Source of the DNA: a bacterium
GTDB lineage: Bacteria > Planctomycetota > UBA1135 > GCA-002686595
Length of the DNA stretch: 36,022 bases
Direction of reading: 5' to 3'
NCBI GenBank assembly: GCA_030426745.1
Contig: JAUHYB010000006.1
Coordinates: forward strand, 1 to 36,022
Part shown: in pieces, positions 12,192 through 19,794 of the stretch
Layout: each line of letters starts with the position of its first letter
Position numbering within the stretch: position 1 is the stretch's first letter
Program-made: the position numbers and the translations under genes
The notes under the pieces: model-generated
The model's database searches: none
What the model was told of the DNA's origin: nothing
The model's input: only the letters and a program-made list of their open reading frames with translations

Positions 12192-12210
12192 CGATCGTGT
12201 TCCGTGTTCC
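12175..12210. repeat. CGTGTTC direct repeats across the methyltransferase start
   Basis: CGTGTTC occurs at 12177-12183, 12196-12202 and 12203-12209, with a related CGTGTCC at 12183-12189. They form two imperfect direct repeats beginning ATCGTGTTC, 19 bases apart, spanning the start codon. They may be a regulator site, or may simply reflect the Thr/Asn-rich N-terminus. Confidence 0.35.
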
Positions 12211-12378
12211 GGTTGCGGTCTGCGCGCGGGCTTCGGGCGGCCCGCGCGGTCCGGTGGAGGTGTCGCGCCGGGCCGAACGGGCGCCGGCGGCCGGACACGG
12301 GACGAGGCGCGACGGGCGGGCGGGGCCTGCCAAGGAATCCCGGAGAAGCGGGTCCGCGCCCCCCGCGCTCACGGGTGC

Positions 12379-12395
12379 CCCCCCGTTTTGGGGGG
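12379..12395. promoter_or_regulatory. CCCCCC-GTTTT-GGGGGG dyad, candidate operator
   Basis: A perfect six-pair C/G dyad around GTTTT, the only T-run in this region, lies midway in the divergent gap. Dimeric LuxR/NarL-type regulators bind dyads of about this size. It could instead be a hairpin in a transcript, but it is not next to the end of any gene and no T-tract follows. Confidence 0.35.
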
Positions 12396-12612
12396 TGTTC
12401 CGGCGCCGACGGCGTCCCTCTAATCCGGTCGACTCCCGGGTGTCCCCCGTCGCCAGGGCCGGAGACCTTTCCGCTCCGCTCGCCCGGCGCGTCGGCCCCC
12501 GGGGGTCCGCTTCGAAGCCGCCGGACGGTCGCGGCGACCGGGGGGCCCGCCGAGGGAGGCCGCCGCGGCCGCCGGCGCGGTGGAGCGGTGCGGTGAAGCG
12601 GCGCGGGGGAGA

Positions 12613-12641
12613 TTGCCGGGCTCGAGCGATGTGCCTACGCT
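12613..12641 (+). promoter_or_regulatory. Promoter of the LuxR-type regulator gene
   Basis: TTGCCG (12613-12618) and TACGCT (12636-12641) are exactly 17 bases apart, a good housekeeping-type promoter. Transcription would start near 12648, giving a leader of about 40 bases. Confidence 0.6.
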
Positions 12642-12686
12642 GGCCGTCGGAGACGAGGCGGCGTTCCTCCCGCGCCGCCGACCCCG

Positions 12687-13457
12687 ATGGAAGACCCGCT
12701 CGCCGAAGACGACGTGCGCGCGCTGGTCCGGCTCGTGGCGAGTTGCGCGACGGTGCCCGGCGGCGTGATGGCGCAGAAGACGCACCTCGTGCAGGGGCTC
12801 GCCGACCTGCTCGACGCCGAGACCTGGATGTGGAACGTCGCGCGCATCACCGACGACGGCCGCGTCGTCGCGGTCTCGATCCTGCACAACCTGTCGGAGC
12901 GCCAGCTCGCGCTGCTCGCGGAGGAGAACTACCGCGTGCCCGAGAACCCGTACACGGCGTCGGTCGTGGCGAACAAGCACCTGCTGCCCTACTCGCGCCG
13001 GCTCGAGGACCTGGTCGACGTCGACGCGGTCCGCGACGCGCTCTACACGAGCCGCCCCGAGATCGACATGGCGCACAGCCTGTTCTGCAACCACCCGGTC
13101 GACGGCGCGCCCGACATGACGTCCGTCGTCGGCCTGCACCGCAAGCACGGGCGCGAGCCGTTCACCCAACGCGACCTGCGCCTGGCGCACATCGTGTGCA
13201 GCGAGGTCGACTGGTTGCACGACGCCGGCGTGCCCGAGGAGGACGGCGGCCGGTCCGCCGCGCTGGCGCCGCGCCTGCAGACGGTGTTGACGCTGCTCGT
13301 CGACGGCCTGTCGGCGAAGCAGATCGCGTTCCACCTGGGCCTGACGGTCAACACGGTGCGCGGGTACGTGAAGGACATCTACCGCCACTTCACGGTCGGC
13401 AGCCGCCAAGAGTTGATGCGGCGGTTCATGGTCGGCGACGGGCGCCACCGCGGGTGA
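12687..13457 (+). CDS. LuxR-type transcriptional regulator with N-terminal sensor region
   Basis: The 256-residue protein ends in a clear LuxR/NarL helix-turn-helix: LVDGLSAKQIAFHLGLTVNT and VRGYVKDIYRHFTVGSRQEL, about residues 210-248. Residues 1-195 have no receiver-domain aspartate pattern. They look like a GAF-like or autoinducer-domain-like sensor, with WMWNVARITDDGRVVA near 50 and REPFTQRDLRLAHIVCSEVDWL near 152-173, a segment that GAF-LuxR proteins often have before the DNA-binding domain. The ligand is unknown. The gene is divergent from the methyltransferase and convergent, with a 19-base gap, to the SnoaL-like gene. It is a plausible regulator of the methyltransferase. Confidence 0.85.
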   Translation: MEDPLAEDDVRALVRLVASCATVPGGVMAQKTHLVQGLADLLDAETWMWNVARITDDGRVVAVSILHNLSERQLALLAEENYRVPENPYTASVVANKHLLPYSRRLEDLVDVDAVRDALYTSRPEIDMAHSLFCNHPVDGAPDMTSVVGLHRKHGREPFTQRDLRLAHIVCSEVDWLHDAGVPEEDGGRSAALAPRLQTVLTLLVDGLSAKQIAFHLGLTVNTVRGYVKDIYRHFTVGSRQELMRRFMVGDGRHRG

Positions 13458-13476
13458 TCGCGCGGCCGATGCGAAG

Positions 13477-13872
13477 CTACTTCGCCGCCGCGTCCAGACC
13501 GAGCGTGTCCACCATCTGCTGGAAGCGCGCGACCTTGCCGTCCGCGAGCCACCAGGTGTGCGCGCACTGCACGTCGAGCGCCTTGCCCGTCGTCGCGTGC
13601 GTCGCCCGGTAGCGCCCGAACATCGTCACCACCTCGGGGCCGCCGACGACCTCGCCGACGTCGACGCGGAAGTCGGGCCACTCCTCCAGCAGGCGCGCGA
13701 AGACGCCGGCGACGATCTCCTCGCCGCCGGTGTACGGGTTGCGGTCGGCCAGCACGTTGCCGTCCGCCTCGTTCCAGACGATGTCCGGCGCGAAGCGCGC
13801 GAGCAGGCCGGGGACGTCGCCCGCGGCGAAGGCGGCGTAGAGGCCGCGGACGAGTTCGTGTGCGTCGTTCAT
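13477..13872 (-). CDS. SnoaL-like (NTF2-fold) protein
   Basis: At 131 residues it has the size and pattern of SnoaL-like/ketosteroid-isomerase-like proteins. It begins with an amphipathic helix and FAAGDVPGLLARFAPDIVWN. Then come NPYTGGEEIVAGVFARLLEEWPDF and a C-terminal beta sheet ending CAHTWWLADGKVARFQQMVDT. Such proteins bind small hydrophobic ligands or act as cyclases or isomerases; no specific activity can be assigned. The start at 13872 is preferred over an in-frame ATG at 13884 because a TATGCT -10 box (13885-13880) lies seven bases upstream of it and would cover the 13884 start. The gene is divergent from parB-like 14029. Confidence 0.82.
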   Translation of the reverse strand: MNDAHELVRGLYAAFAAGDVPGLLARFAPDIVWNEADGNVLADRNPYTGGEEIVAGVFARLLEEWPDFRVDVGEVVGGPEVVTMFGRYRATHATTGKALDVQCAHTWWLADGKVARFQQMVDTLGLDAAAK

Positions 13873-13879
13873 GCGACCG

Positions 13880-13885
13880 AGCATA
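13880..13885 (-). promoter_or_regulatory. -10 box directly upstream of the SnoaL-like gene
   Basis: TATGCT on the minus strand ends seven bases before the ATG at 13872, the leaderless geometry seen at other genes in this window. No convincing -35 box is present at 16-18 bases. Confidence 0.4.
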
Positions 13886-14028
13886 GCGCCGGTCACGCCG
13901 GTCCGCGCTCCCCGACCGGACCGCGCCGCGCGGCCCCGGCGGCCGGTCGCGAACGGGCTCGCGGACCCCGCGCGGACGCCGATCTCCGCTTGGATCCGCG
14001 TCCGGCCGCGTGCATCATGCCGCGCCTC

Positions 14029-14949
14029 ATGACGACCCTCACCCAAGCCGCGCCGACCGTGAACATCTCCGTCCGCAAGCTCTCGGACATCACCCTGAAC
14101 AACGAGTACCTCCGCAGCTACACGGACGTCACGACGCTCAAGAAGAGCCTCGAGAGCGTCGGCTTGATCCACCCGGTGACGATCAACGCGCAGAACGAGC
14201 TGCTGGCCGGCGCGCGTCGGTACCAGGCCGCGAAGGAGCTCGGCTGGGAGGAGATCCCGGTGCAGGTGATCGACCGCGACGAGCTCGTGCAGGAGTTGAT
14301 CTCGATCGACGAGAACCTGGTGCGCATGTCGCTGACCGGGCTCGAGCTGGAGAAGTACCTGAACCGCGGCCGCGAGATCTACGAGTCGCTGCACCCCGAC
14401 GCGAACAAGGTCACGCTGTCGACCGAGACGCTCTCCCCCGAGGAGAAGCAGCAGCAGAAGGCCGAGGAGGAAGCGGACGAGGACTCCTTCGCCGCCGTCA
14501 CCGCCGAGAAGACCGGCCTCTCCAAGTCCGTGATCAAGAGCGCGATCCGCCGCGACGCGCTCGCGTCCGACGCCGTCAAGCACGCGCGCGACGAGGGCGC
14601 CCTGAACGCCACGCAGACCAACGAGATCATCCGCCTCGCGAAGGAGGCGCAGGAGCAGGTCCTGCCGCTGATCGAGGGCAAGACCGCCAAGGAGACGCGC
14701 CGCATCATCGCCGCCGCGCAAGAGGGCGGCCTCGACGCCGCGATCGAAGAGAGCGAGAAGATCGTCCCCCTCCCCCGCGAGTACAGCCAGATGATCTCGC
14801 CGATGAAGCGCGTCAACCGCTCGATCAGCCGCATCCTGATCGAGGAGCTGCGCTACGAGGGGCCCGAGCAGCGCGCGATCAACAACGAGCTGATCACGCT
14901 GAAGAACAACCTCGTGCAGTACTTCGAGATGATGGGGATCGAGGGGTGA
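14029..14949 (+). CDS. ParB/Srx-fold DNA-binding protein (orphan ParB-like)
   Basis: The 306-residue protein has a ParB N-terminal nuclease/CTPase-like domain at residues 10-100. It includes VGLIHPVTI, and LLAGARRYQAAKELGWEEI, which corresponds to the GERRxRA box with Glu changed to Ala. A KorB/ParB-type helix-turn-helix follows near 160-185 (AEKTGLSKSVIKSAIRRD). The C-terminal helices end in NNLVQYFEMMGIEG. Between them is a Glu/Gln-rich linker (EEKQQQKAEEEADEDS). There is no parA neighbour and no parS-like cluster was noticed, so it is unlikely to be the chromosomal segregation gene in its usual operon. An ATG four codons upstream (14017) is also possible, and no Shine-Dalgarno is visible for either start. 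It could be a regulator or a remnant of a plasmid or phage partition system. Confidence 0.85.
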   Translation: MTTLTQAAPTVNISVRKLSDITLNNEYLRSYTDVTTLKKSLESVGLIHPVTINAQNELLAGARRYQAAKELGWEEIPVQVIDRDELVQELISIDENLVRMSLTGLELEKYLNRGREIYESLHPDANKVTLSTETLSPEEKQQQKAEEEADEDSFAAVTAEKTGLSKSVIKSAIRRDALASDAVKHARDEGALNATQTNEIIRLAKEAQEQVLPLIEGKTAKETRRIIAAAQEGGLDAAIEESEKIVPLPREYSQMISPMKRVNRSISRILIEELRYEGPEQRAINNELITLKNNLVQYFEMMGIEG

Positions 14950-14950
14950 G

Positions 14951-15011
14951 CGATACCGAGCCGTACACCTTCTTGATGCTCACCGACAACGAGGTGTACG
15001 GCTCGGTATCG
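14951..15011. terminator. 20-bp perfect inverted repeat in a convergent gap, bidirectional terminator-like
   Basis: CGATACCGAGCCGTACACCT (14951-14970) is exactly reverse-complementary to 14992-15011, with a 21-base spacer. It begins one base after the ParB-like stop and lies between that gene and the convergent gene 15058-15459. Either transcript could fold it. No T-tract is present. Part of the arm resembles the arm of the palindrome at 24787-24892 (TACGG followed by GGTNTCG). Confidence 0.7.
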
Positions 15012-15053
15012 GGACCGTCCTGCGCGCCGCGTCGAACGGCGACGCCGCCGCGC
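15012..15053 (+). repeat. 42-bp copy of the 5' coding part of the ECF sigma gene at 15558
   Basis: This segment matches 15583-15624 in 41 of 42 bases in the same orientation; the one difference is C here against T at 15611. It lies exactly between the arm of the inverted repeat (ends 15011) and the stop codon of the small gene (15058). It is not part of any gene. A transcript of the small gene running past its stop would contain the complement of sigma-factor codons 9 to 22. Confidence 0.9.
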
Positions 15054-15057
15054 TGAC

Positions 15058-15459
15058 TCAGGAGTCCACGCCCACGATGCGCACCGCGCCGCCGTCGACC
15101 GCGAGGTGCAGCGTCACCGCCGGGCTGTCGAGCACGCCGTTCGTGTCGGGGCCGAGCGCGGTCATGCGGAAGTCGCAGGCGTGCTCCGGCGCCTCCCGCC
15201 CGCCGGCCGCGAACGGCAGCTGCGCCGCGGGCACCGACGTCGACTGCCCGGCCTCGTCGACGAAGGTCAGACCTCCGTCGGGAGCCACCGCGAGCGAGCT
15301 CGGCGCGCGCAGCATTCGCGCCGCCTGCTCGTACCGTTCGTGGTGGAGGTGACCGGCGAAGGCCTCGGTCGTGCGCTGGGGCCGCTGGAGCCACCAGGCA
15401 GTCAGCGCGACGCCGACCAGCAGCGCGGACGTCGCGAGCAAGGCGTGCTTGGGCTTCAT
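15058..15459 (-). CDS. Small membrane-anchored protein of unknown function
   Basis: The 133-residue protein has one N-terminal membrane segment (about residues 6-24, LLATSALLVGVALTAWWLQ) and an extracytoplasmic remainder. That part contains a polar helix (HHERYEQAARMLRAP) and a beta-rich half ending LHLAVDGGAVRIVGVDS. I do not recognise a family. An upstream in-frame ATG at 15498 exists. The start at 15459 is clearly better because GTGAGG-N17-TACGAT lies between the two, with the -10 box ending six bases before the 15459 ATG. The gene is divergent from the ECF sigma gene (98 bases apart) and is enclosed by the two copies of the 42-bp repeat. It could be linked to that sigma factor, for example as a membrane partner; this is inference only. 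Confidence 0.75.
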   Translation of the reverse strand: MKPKHALLATSALLVGVALTAWWLQRPQRTTEAFAGHLHHERYEQAARMLRAPSSLAVAPDGGLTFVDEAGQSTSVPAAQLPFAAGGREAPEHACDFRMTALGPDTNGVLDSPAVTLHLAVDGGAVRIVGVDS

Positions 15460-15465
15460 GTCTCG

Positions 15466-15494
15466 ATCGTACCGGATGACGTTCGAATCCTCAC
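15466..15494 (-). promoter_or_regulatory. Leaderless-type promoter of the small membrane protein gene
   Basis: On the minus strand GTGAGG (15494-15489), a 17-base spacer and TACGAT (15471-15466) are followed by six bases and the ATG at 15459. Transcription would start at or within a base of the A of ATG. The same arrangement precedes the genes at 19795 and 23538, and in slightly longer form 23412. Confidence 0.65.
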
Positions 15495-15545
15495 TCATGC
15501 GAGGCCGCGTCGACCGTCACACGCCCGTCGCGGCGCTCCAAGTGG

Positions 15546-15551
15546 TAGCTT
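15546..15551 (+). promoter_or_regulatory. -10 box of the ECF sigma gene, leaderless geometry
   Basis: TAGCTT ends six bases before the GTG start at 15558. The position 17 bases upstream (GCCCGT) is not a recognisable -35 box, so an activator or another sigma factor may be needed. Confidence 0.45.
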
Positions 15552-15557
15552 CCCCCC

Positions 15558-16241
15558 GTGTCCCCCCCGCACGAGACCTGCTGGACCGTCCTGCGCGCCG
15601 CGTCGAACGGTGACGCCGCCGCGCGCGCCGTCTTCGCGCGCAGCTACCTGAAGCCGATCCGCGCGTACCTCGACAGGCGCTGGCGCGGGCGGGCGCTCGC
15701 GAGGCTCGTGGACGACGCGATCCAGGACGTCTTCGTCGAGTGCTACAAGTCGGGCGGCGTGCTCGAGCGCGCGGTGCCGGGGCAGGGGGACTTTCGCGCG
15801 CTCCTGTACGGCGTCGCCCGCAACGTCGCGCGGCGTCACGAGGAACGCGAGGCGAAGTCGATCCGGCGGCGACCGACGGACAGCGTCTTCCTCGACGAGC
15901 TGCCCGAAGAGGCGGACGCCCTGTCGCGGGTCTTCGATCGCGCGTGGGCGCGGTCCCTCTTGAGCGAAGCGGTCGAGCGCCACCGCGACGCGAGCGCGGG
16001 CGATCCGGCGGCCGCGCGCCGCTTCCACATCCTGCGCCTGCGGCACGACGACGGGCTGGCGGTGCGAGAGATCGCGGCGCGGCTCGACGAGGCCGACGTC
16101 GCCGGCGTGCACAACGAGTACCGGCGCGCGCGGCGCGAGTTCGCGGTCCACCTGCGCGCCGTCGTGGCCCGGCACACCGGCGCCGAGGGCGAGCAGGTCG
16201 ACGTGGAGTGCCGCCGGCTGACCGAGCTGCTGGCTTCCTGA
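15558..16241 (+). CDS. ECF-type RNA polymerase sigma factor
   Basis: The 227-residue protein has a sigma-2 region (RAYLDRRWRGRALARLVDDA, then IQDVFVECYKSGG, then RALLYGVARNVARRHEER; residues about 35-100). The sigma-4 helix-turn-helix is degenerate (HDDGLAVREIAARLDEADVA, then VHNEYRRARREFAVHL; about 160-205). A C-terminal extension of 20-25 residues contains one cysteine. No anti-sigma gene is adjacent. The next gene is a Ser/Thr kinase 140 bases downstream on the same strand. ECF factors paired with PknB-type kinases are a known theme in Planctomycetota and Myxococcota, where phosphorylation is thought to control the sigma factor. The start is GTG, with no Shine-Dalgarno but a -10 box six bases upstream. 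Codons 9-22 are duplicated at 15012-15053. Confidence 0.85.
   Translation: MSPPHETCWTVLRAASNGDAAARAVFARSYLKPIRAYLDRRWRGRALARLVDDAIQDVFVECYKSGGVLERAVPGQGDFRALLYGVARNVARRHEEREAKSIRRRPTDSVFLDELPEEADALSRVFDRAWARSLLSEAVERHRDASAGDPAAARRFHILRLRHDDGLAVREIAARLDEADVAGVHNEYRRARREFAVHLRAVVARHTGAEGEQVDVECRRLTELLAS
15583..15624 (+). repeat. Second copy of the 42-bp direct repeat, inside the ECF sigma gene
   Basis: This is the copy that is under coding constraint (residues about 9-22 of the sigma factor). It is 41/42 identical to 15012-15053. The two copies flank the small membrane protein gene, 529 bases apart. Confidence 0.9.
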
Positions 16242-16381
16242 GGCGCGCGCGGTCGCGCGGACCGGCTCGATCGGCGCCGCGCGCCGTCACCACGACCGCG
16301 GCGCAGAAATCTCCCGATCGCCGTGACTGAACGCCTCCCTGCGTGGAGCCTGTCCTCGGACCCCAGGCCCCCACCACCGCG

Positions 16382-19300
16382 ATGACCGACCACGACCGAC
16401 CCGCCGAGTCCGAACTCGACCCGCTCGACGACGCCCTGGACGCCGCGCTGGAGGGCGCGTTCTCGGCCGAGGACAGCGCGACGCACTCCGTCCACGGACA
16501 CAGCGTCCTCGACCGCATCGGCGAGATCGCCGGGTCGAAGCCGCAGGTGCTGTTGCGCGACGACTCGGGCGGCGACACGCCGATGTTGAAGCCGCTGGTC
16601 AAGGGCGACCGCACCCAGGCCGGCAAGTACGTCGTGCAGGGCGAGGTCGGCCGCGGCGGCGTCGGCGCGGTGCACCGCGGCCACGACCAGGACCTCGGTC
16701 GCGACGTGGCGATGAAGTTCCTGCACGAGCGCTACAAGGACGAACCCGCGATCCTGCACCGCTTCGTCGAGGAGGCGCAGATCGGCGGGCAGTTGCAACA
16801 CCCCGGCATCGTGCCGGTCTACGACCTGGGCCTGGTCGACGGGCGCCCCTACTTCGCGATGAAGCTGGTGAAGGGCCGGACCCTCGCCAAGCAGCTCGCG
16901 GAGCGCGCGTCGCCGACCGACGACCGACGCGACTTCCTCGGCATCTTCGAGGACGTCTGCCAGACGATGGCCTACGCGCACGCGCGCGGCGTGGTGCACC
17001 GCGACCTGAAGCCGGCGAACATCATGATCGGCTCCTTCGGCGAGGTGCAGGTCGTCGACTGGGGCATGGGCAAGGTCTTGCAGTCGGGCGGCGTGGCCGA
17101 CGAGAAGTTCGCGGCCGAGCGCGCTGCGCAGCTCAGCGTGATCGAGACGGTGCGCTCGAGCGGCCACGGCTCGCAGTCCATCGTCGGGTCGATCATGGGC
17201 ACGCCGGCCTACATGCCGCCGGAACAGGCGCGCGGCGAAGTCGACGCGATGGACGAGCGGTCGGACGTCTTCGCGCTCGGCGCGATCCTGTGCGAACTCC
17301 TGACCGGCGCGCCGCCCTACGTGGCGAAGGACGGCACGCAGAGCGACCTGATCACCATGGCCGCGACGGCCGACCTGCAGGACGCGCACGATCGGCTGGC
17401 GCAGTGCGGCGCCGAGGCGGACCTCGTCGACCTCGCGAAATCCTGCTTGGCCCCTGCGCCCGACGCGCGCCCGCGCACCGCGTCCGTCGTGGCGAAGGCC
17501 GTGCACGACCACCTCGCCGCGGTCGAAGCGCGCGTCCACGAGGCGCGCCTGGAGACCGCGGAAGCCAAGATCCGCGCGCTCGCGTTGAAGCGCTCGCAGC
17601 GGCTGGGCATCGCGCTCTCGATCGTGATCGCGGCGGGCCTGGCGGCTTCGCTGCTGTTCTGGCGCGACGCCGAGGAACAACGCGGGATCGCGGAGGTCGC
17701 GGCCGAGGAAGCGCGCGAAGCGCAGGACCGCGAGGCGACCGCGCGCGGCGCGGCGGAAGCCAACCTGGCGAACTTCAACAACCTGTCGCACGCGGTGCGG
17801 CTCGAGTCGGCGAAGTCCGCGCAAGAGGACTTCTACCCCGCGTGGCCGGAGCAGAGCGCCGCGATGCGCGCGTGGATGGAGGGCGACGCCGCGCAGCTGA
17901 TCGGCGCGCTGCCCGAGTTGCGCGGCACCATCGCCGACCTCGCGGCGCGCGCCGTGCCCGTGTCGGAGGAACGACGCGCCGCGGAGCGCGAAGGTCACCC
18001 GCGCTTCGCCGAGCTGCAGACCCTGCGAGCACGACTCGGCGCGGAACAGTACCGCTACGACGTGCAGTCCGGCGCGCGCGCGCCGCTGCCCTTCGACGTG
18101 GACGAAGCGGCCCTTCCTCGTACCGACGGAGCGCTGGACCACCACAAGGTGCACGAGCTCGCCTGGACGCGGGTCGACCCGAAGCGCACGGAGTTCGGGA
18201 GCGAAGCCGAAGGCCTGGCGCTGGCGCGCATCGCCGCGTCGTCCATCCCGGAGACCGACCCGCTCTACCCGGAGTTCCTGGACACGCTGGCCTGGGCCTC
18301 GTTCGCGAACGGCCTCTTCGACGAGGCGCGCGCGGCCGGTGAAGCGGCGCACGACGCCGCGCCCGACTCGCGCCGCGTCGACTTCGCGAACAACCGGCAG
18401 TGGATGGAGAACGCGATCCACAACGCCTCGGGCGAGGTGGGCCGAACACAACTCGACGACCTCGCGGCGCGGATCGCCGAGCTCGACGACGAGGTCTCCG
18501 CCCCCCCCGGCTCGCGCCTCGAACGCCCGGCGGACCGCTTCCTGTACGAGACGCTGCGCCGGCTGGTCGTGGAGATCAAGGCCTTCGAACGACAGGAGAT
18601 GCACTCGGTCGGGCGACGCCTCGCGTGGTCCGAACACGTCGAGGACCTGACGATCACGCGCCACCGCGAACGCTGGGACGCGGCGCGACTCGCGATCCTG
18701 CGCGCCGACGGCGTCACCGCGAGCGCGCTCTACCGCGACGTCCCGATCGACCTCGATCCGCAGACGGGCCTGGTGCCGATCGGCATGAACCCGGTGACCA
18801 AGCTGTGGGAGTTCTACCACCTGCGTTCGGCCTGGGACGGCGTCTCCGACCCGGCGACCATCGAGGTGCCGACTCACCAGGACGACGGGACCATCGAAGT
18901 CCGCGCGGAGACCGGCATCGTCTTCGTGTTGCTGCCCGGCGCGACCTTCTCGATGGGAGCGCAGAAGCAGGATCCGGACGGGCCGAACTACGACCCGCTG
19001 GCCGCGGACTTCGAACGGCCGCGCGACGTCGCGATCGACCCCTTCCTGCTCGCTCGTCACGAGATGACGAGCGCCCAGTGGACGCGCCTGTGGACCGGCG
19101 ACGAGGCCGGGCGCACGCCCTCGCTCTACGCCCCGGGCTTCCTGCCCAGCCAGTCGCAGGCGCGCGTCAGCGAGACGAATCCCGTCGAGCGCGTGAGCTG
19201 GCCGATGTGCGACGAGACCATGACCCGTCACGCGCTGACCTTGCCGACGGGCGCGCAGTGGGAGTACGGATGCCGCGCCGGCAGCGATGCGCCGTTCCAC

Positions 19301-19642
19301 TGCGACGCCGAGGACCTCGCGGAGTTCGCCAACGTCGCCGACCAGAGCGCGAACACCGGCAGATCCTCGGCGAGGTTCGAGTCGTGGTCCGACGGCTACA
19401 TCGTCCACTCCCCCGTCGGCACCTTCCGCCCCAACGCCTTCGGCCTCCACGACATCCACGGCAACGTCTGGGAGTGGACCACCGACCTCTACCTCAACTC
19501 CCCCATGCGCATCCTCCGCGGCGGCGGCTTCCAGAACCCCGCCGACAACGCCCGCGCGACGCAGGTCTACCAGAACGTGCCGCAGTACGTCGCGGGTGAC
19601 GTGGGGATGCGGGCCGCGCGGGAGTTGCAGGTGCGTGACTGA
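16382..19642 (+). CDS. Transmembrane Ser/Thr protein kinase fused to a C-terminal FGE/SUMF1-like domain
   Basis: The protein is 1086 residues. After an acidic N-terminus, the kinase domain spans about 82-365: glycine loop GRGGVGAV near 88, catalytic lysine in VAMKFL near 111, [10 protein letters not shown] near 206, DWG in place of DFG near 226, and [13 protein letters not shown] near 273. One membrane helix (about 408-428, [20 protein letters not shown]) separates it from the outside part. There is a coiled Ala/Glu stretch, a TPR-like region near 610-690, and from about 845 a formylglycine-generating-enzyme-like domain ([40 protein letters not shown] near 1028, RILRGGGF). The two copper-binding cysteines of active FGE, which follow the GGS motif, are absent, so this domain is probably a ligand-binding pseudo-enzyme. 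The ATG at 16382 is preferred over an in-frame GTG at 16343. Likely partner: the upstream ECF sigma factor. Confidence 0.92.
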   Translation: MTDHDRPAESELDPLDDALDAALEGAFSAEDSATHSVHGHSVLDRIGEIAGSKPQVLLRDDSGGDTPMLKPLVKGDRTQAGKYVVQGEVGRGGVGAVHRGHDQDLGRDVAMKFLHERYKDEPAILHRFVEEAQIGGQLQHPGIVPVYDLGLVDGRPYFAMKLVKGRTLAKQLAERASPTDDRRDFLGIFEDVCQTMAYAHARGVVHRDLKPANIMIGSFGEVQVVDWGMGKVLQSGGVADEKFAAERAAQLSVIETVRSSGHGSQSIVGSIMGTPAYMPPEQARGEVDAMDERSDVFALGAILCELLTGAPPYVAKDGTQSDLITMAATADLQDAHDRLAQCGAEADLVDLAKSCLAPAPDARPRTASVVAKAVHDHLAAVEARVHEARLETAEAKIRALALKRSQRLGIALSIVIAAGLAASLLFWRDAEEQRGIAEVAAEEAREAQDREATARGAAEANLANFNNLSHAVRLESAKSAQEDFYPAWPEQSAAMRAWMEGDAAQLIGALPELRGTIADLAARAVPVSEERRAAEREGHPRFAELQTLRARLGAEQYRYDVQSGARAPLPFDVDEAALPRTDGALDHHKVHELAWTRVDPKRTEFGSEAEGLALARIAASSIPETDPLYPEFLDTLAWASFANGLFDEARAAGEAAHDAAPDSRRVDFANNRQWMENAIHNASGEVGRTQLDDLAARIAELDDEVSAPPGSRLERPADRFLYETLRRLVVEIKAFERQEMHSVGRRLAWSEHVEDLTITRHRERWDAARLAILRADGVTASALYRDVPIDLDPQTGLVPIGMNPVTKLWEFYHLRSAWDGVSDPATIEVPTHQDDGTIEVRAETGIVFVLLPGATFSMGAQKQDPDGPNYDPLAADFERPRDVAIDPFLLARHEMTSAQWTRLWTGDEAGRTPSLYAPGFLPSQSQARVSETNPVERVSWPMCDETMTRHALTLPTGAQWEYGCRAGSDAPFHCDAEDLAEFANVADQSANTGRSSARFESWSDGYIVHSPVGTFRPNAFGLHDIHGNVWEWTTDLYLNSPMRILRGGGFQNPADNARATQVYQNVPQYVAGDVGMRAARELQVRD

Positions 19643-19759
19643 AGCGCTGAACGCCGCGCGCCGAGGCGACGCCTACGCCTTCCGCCGCGACCCGTCGCGC
19701 GGGACCATGTCGATCACGAGCCGGTTGCCGAGCGCGTCCGCGATGCGGCACGGCGGAGC

Positions 19760-19788
19760 GTGAGCGAACGCACCCGTTTCGCTACCTT
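19760..19788 (+). promoter_or_regulatory. Leaderless-type promoter of the M14 peptidase gene
   Basis: GTGAGC (19760-19765), a 17-base spacer and TACCTT (19783-19788) are followed by six bases and the ATG at 19795. The spacer end TTCGC before the -10 box is the same as in the promoter at 23503-23531. Confidence 0.65.
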
Positions 19789-19794
19789 CCAACG

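Larger units (their letters stand above)
12192..12686. other. 495-base divergent control region between methyltransferase and LuxR-type gene
   Basis: No credible gene lies here. The left part (12192-12370) has almost no TA steps and no TANNNT box facing the methyltransferase. The centre has a C/G hairpin at 12379-12395. The right part (12430-12610) is extremely GC-rich with G and C runs. The LuxR-type gene has its own promoter at 12613-12641. The methyltransferase lacks a recognisable housekeeping promoter, which fits dependence on an activator. Confidence 0.6.

Noticed and set aside
19645-19759. Possible remnant of a VOC/glyoxalase-like gene on the minus strand (a GNRLVIDM string)
   Set aside because: Only a short stretch resembles anything and no start, stop or further motifs support it.
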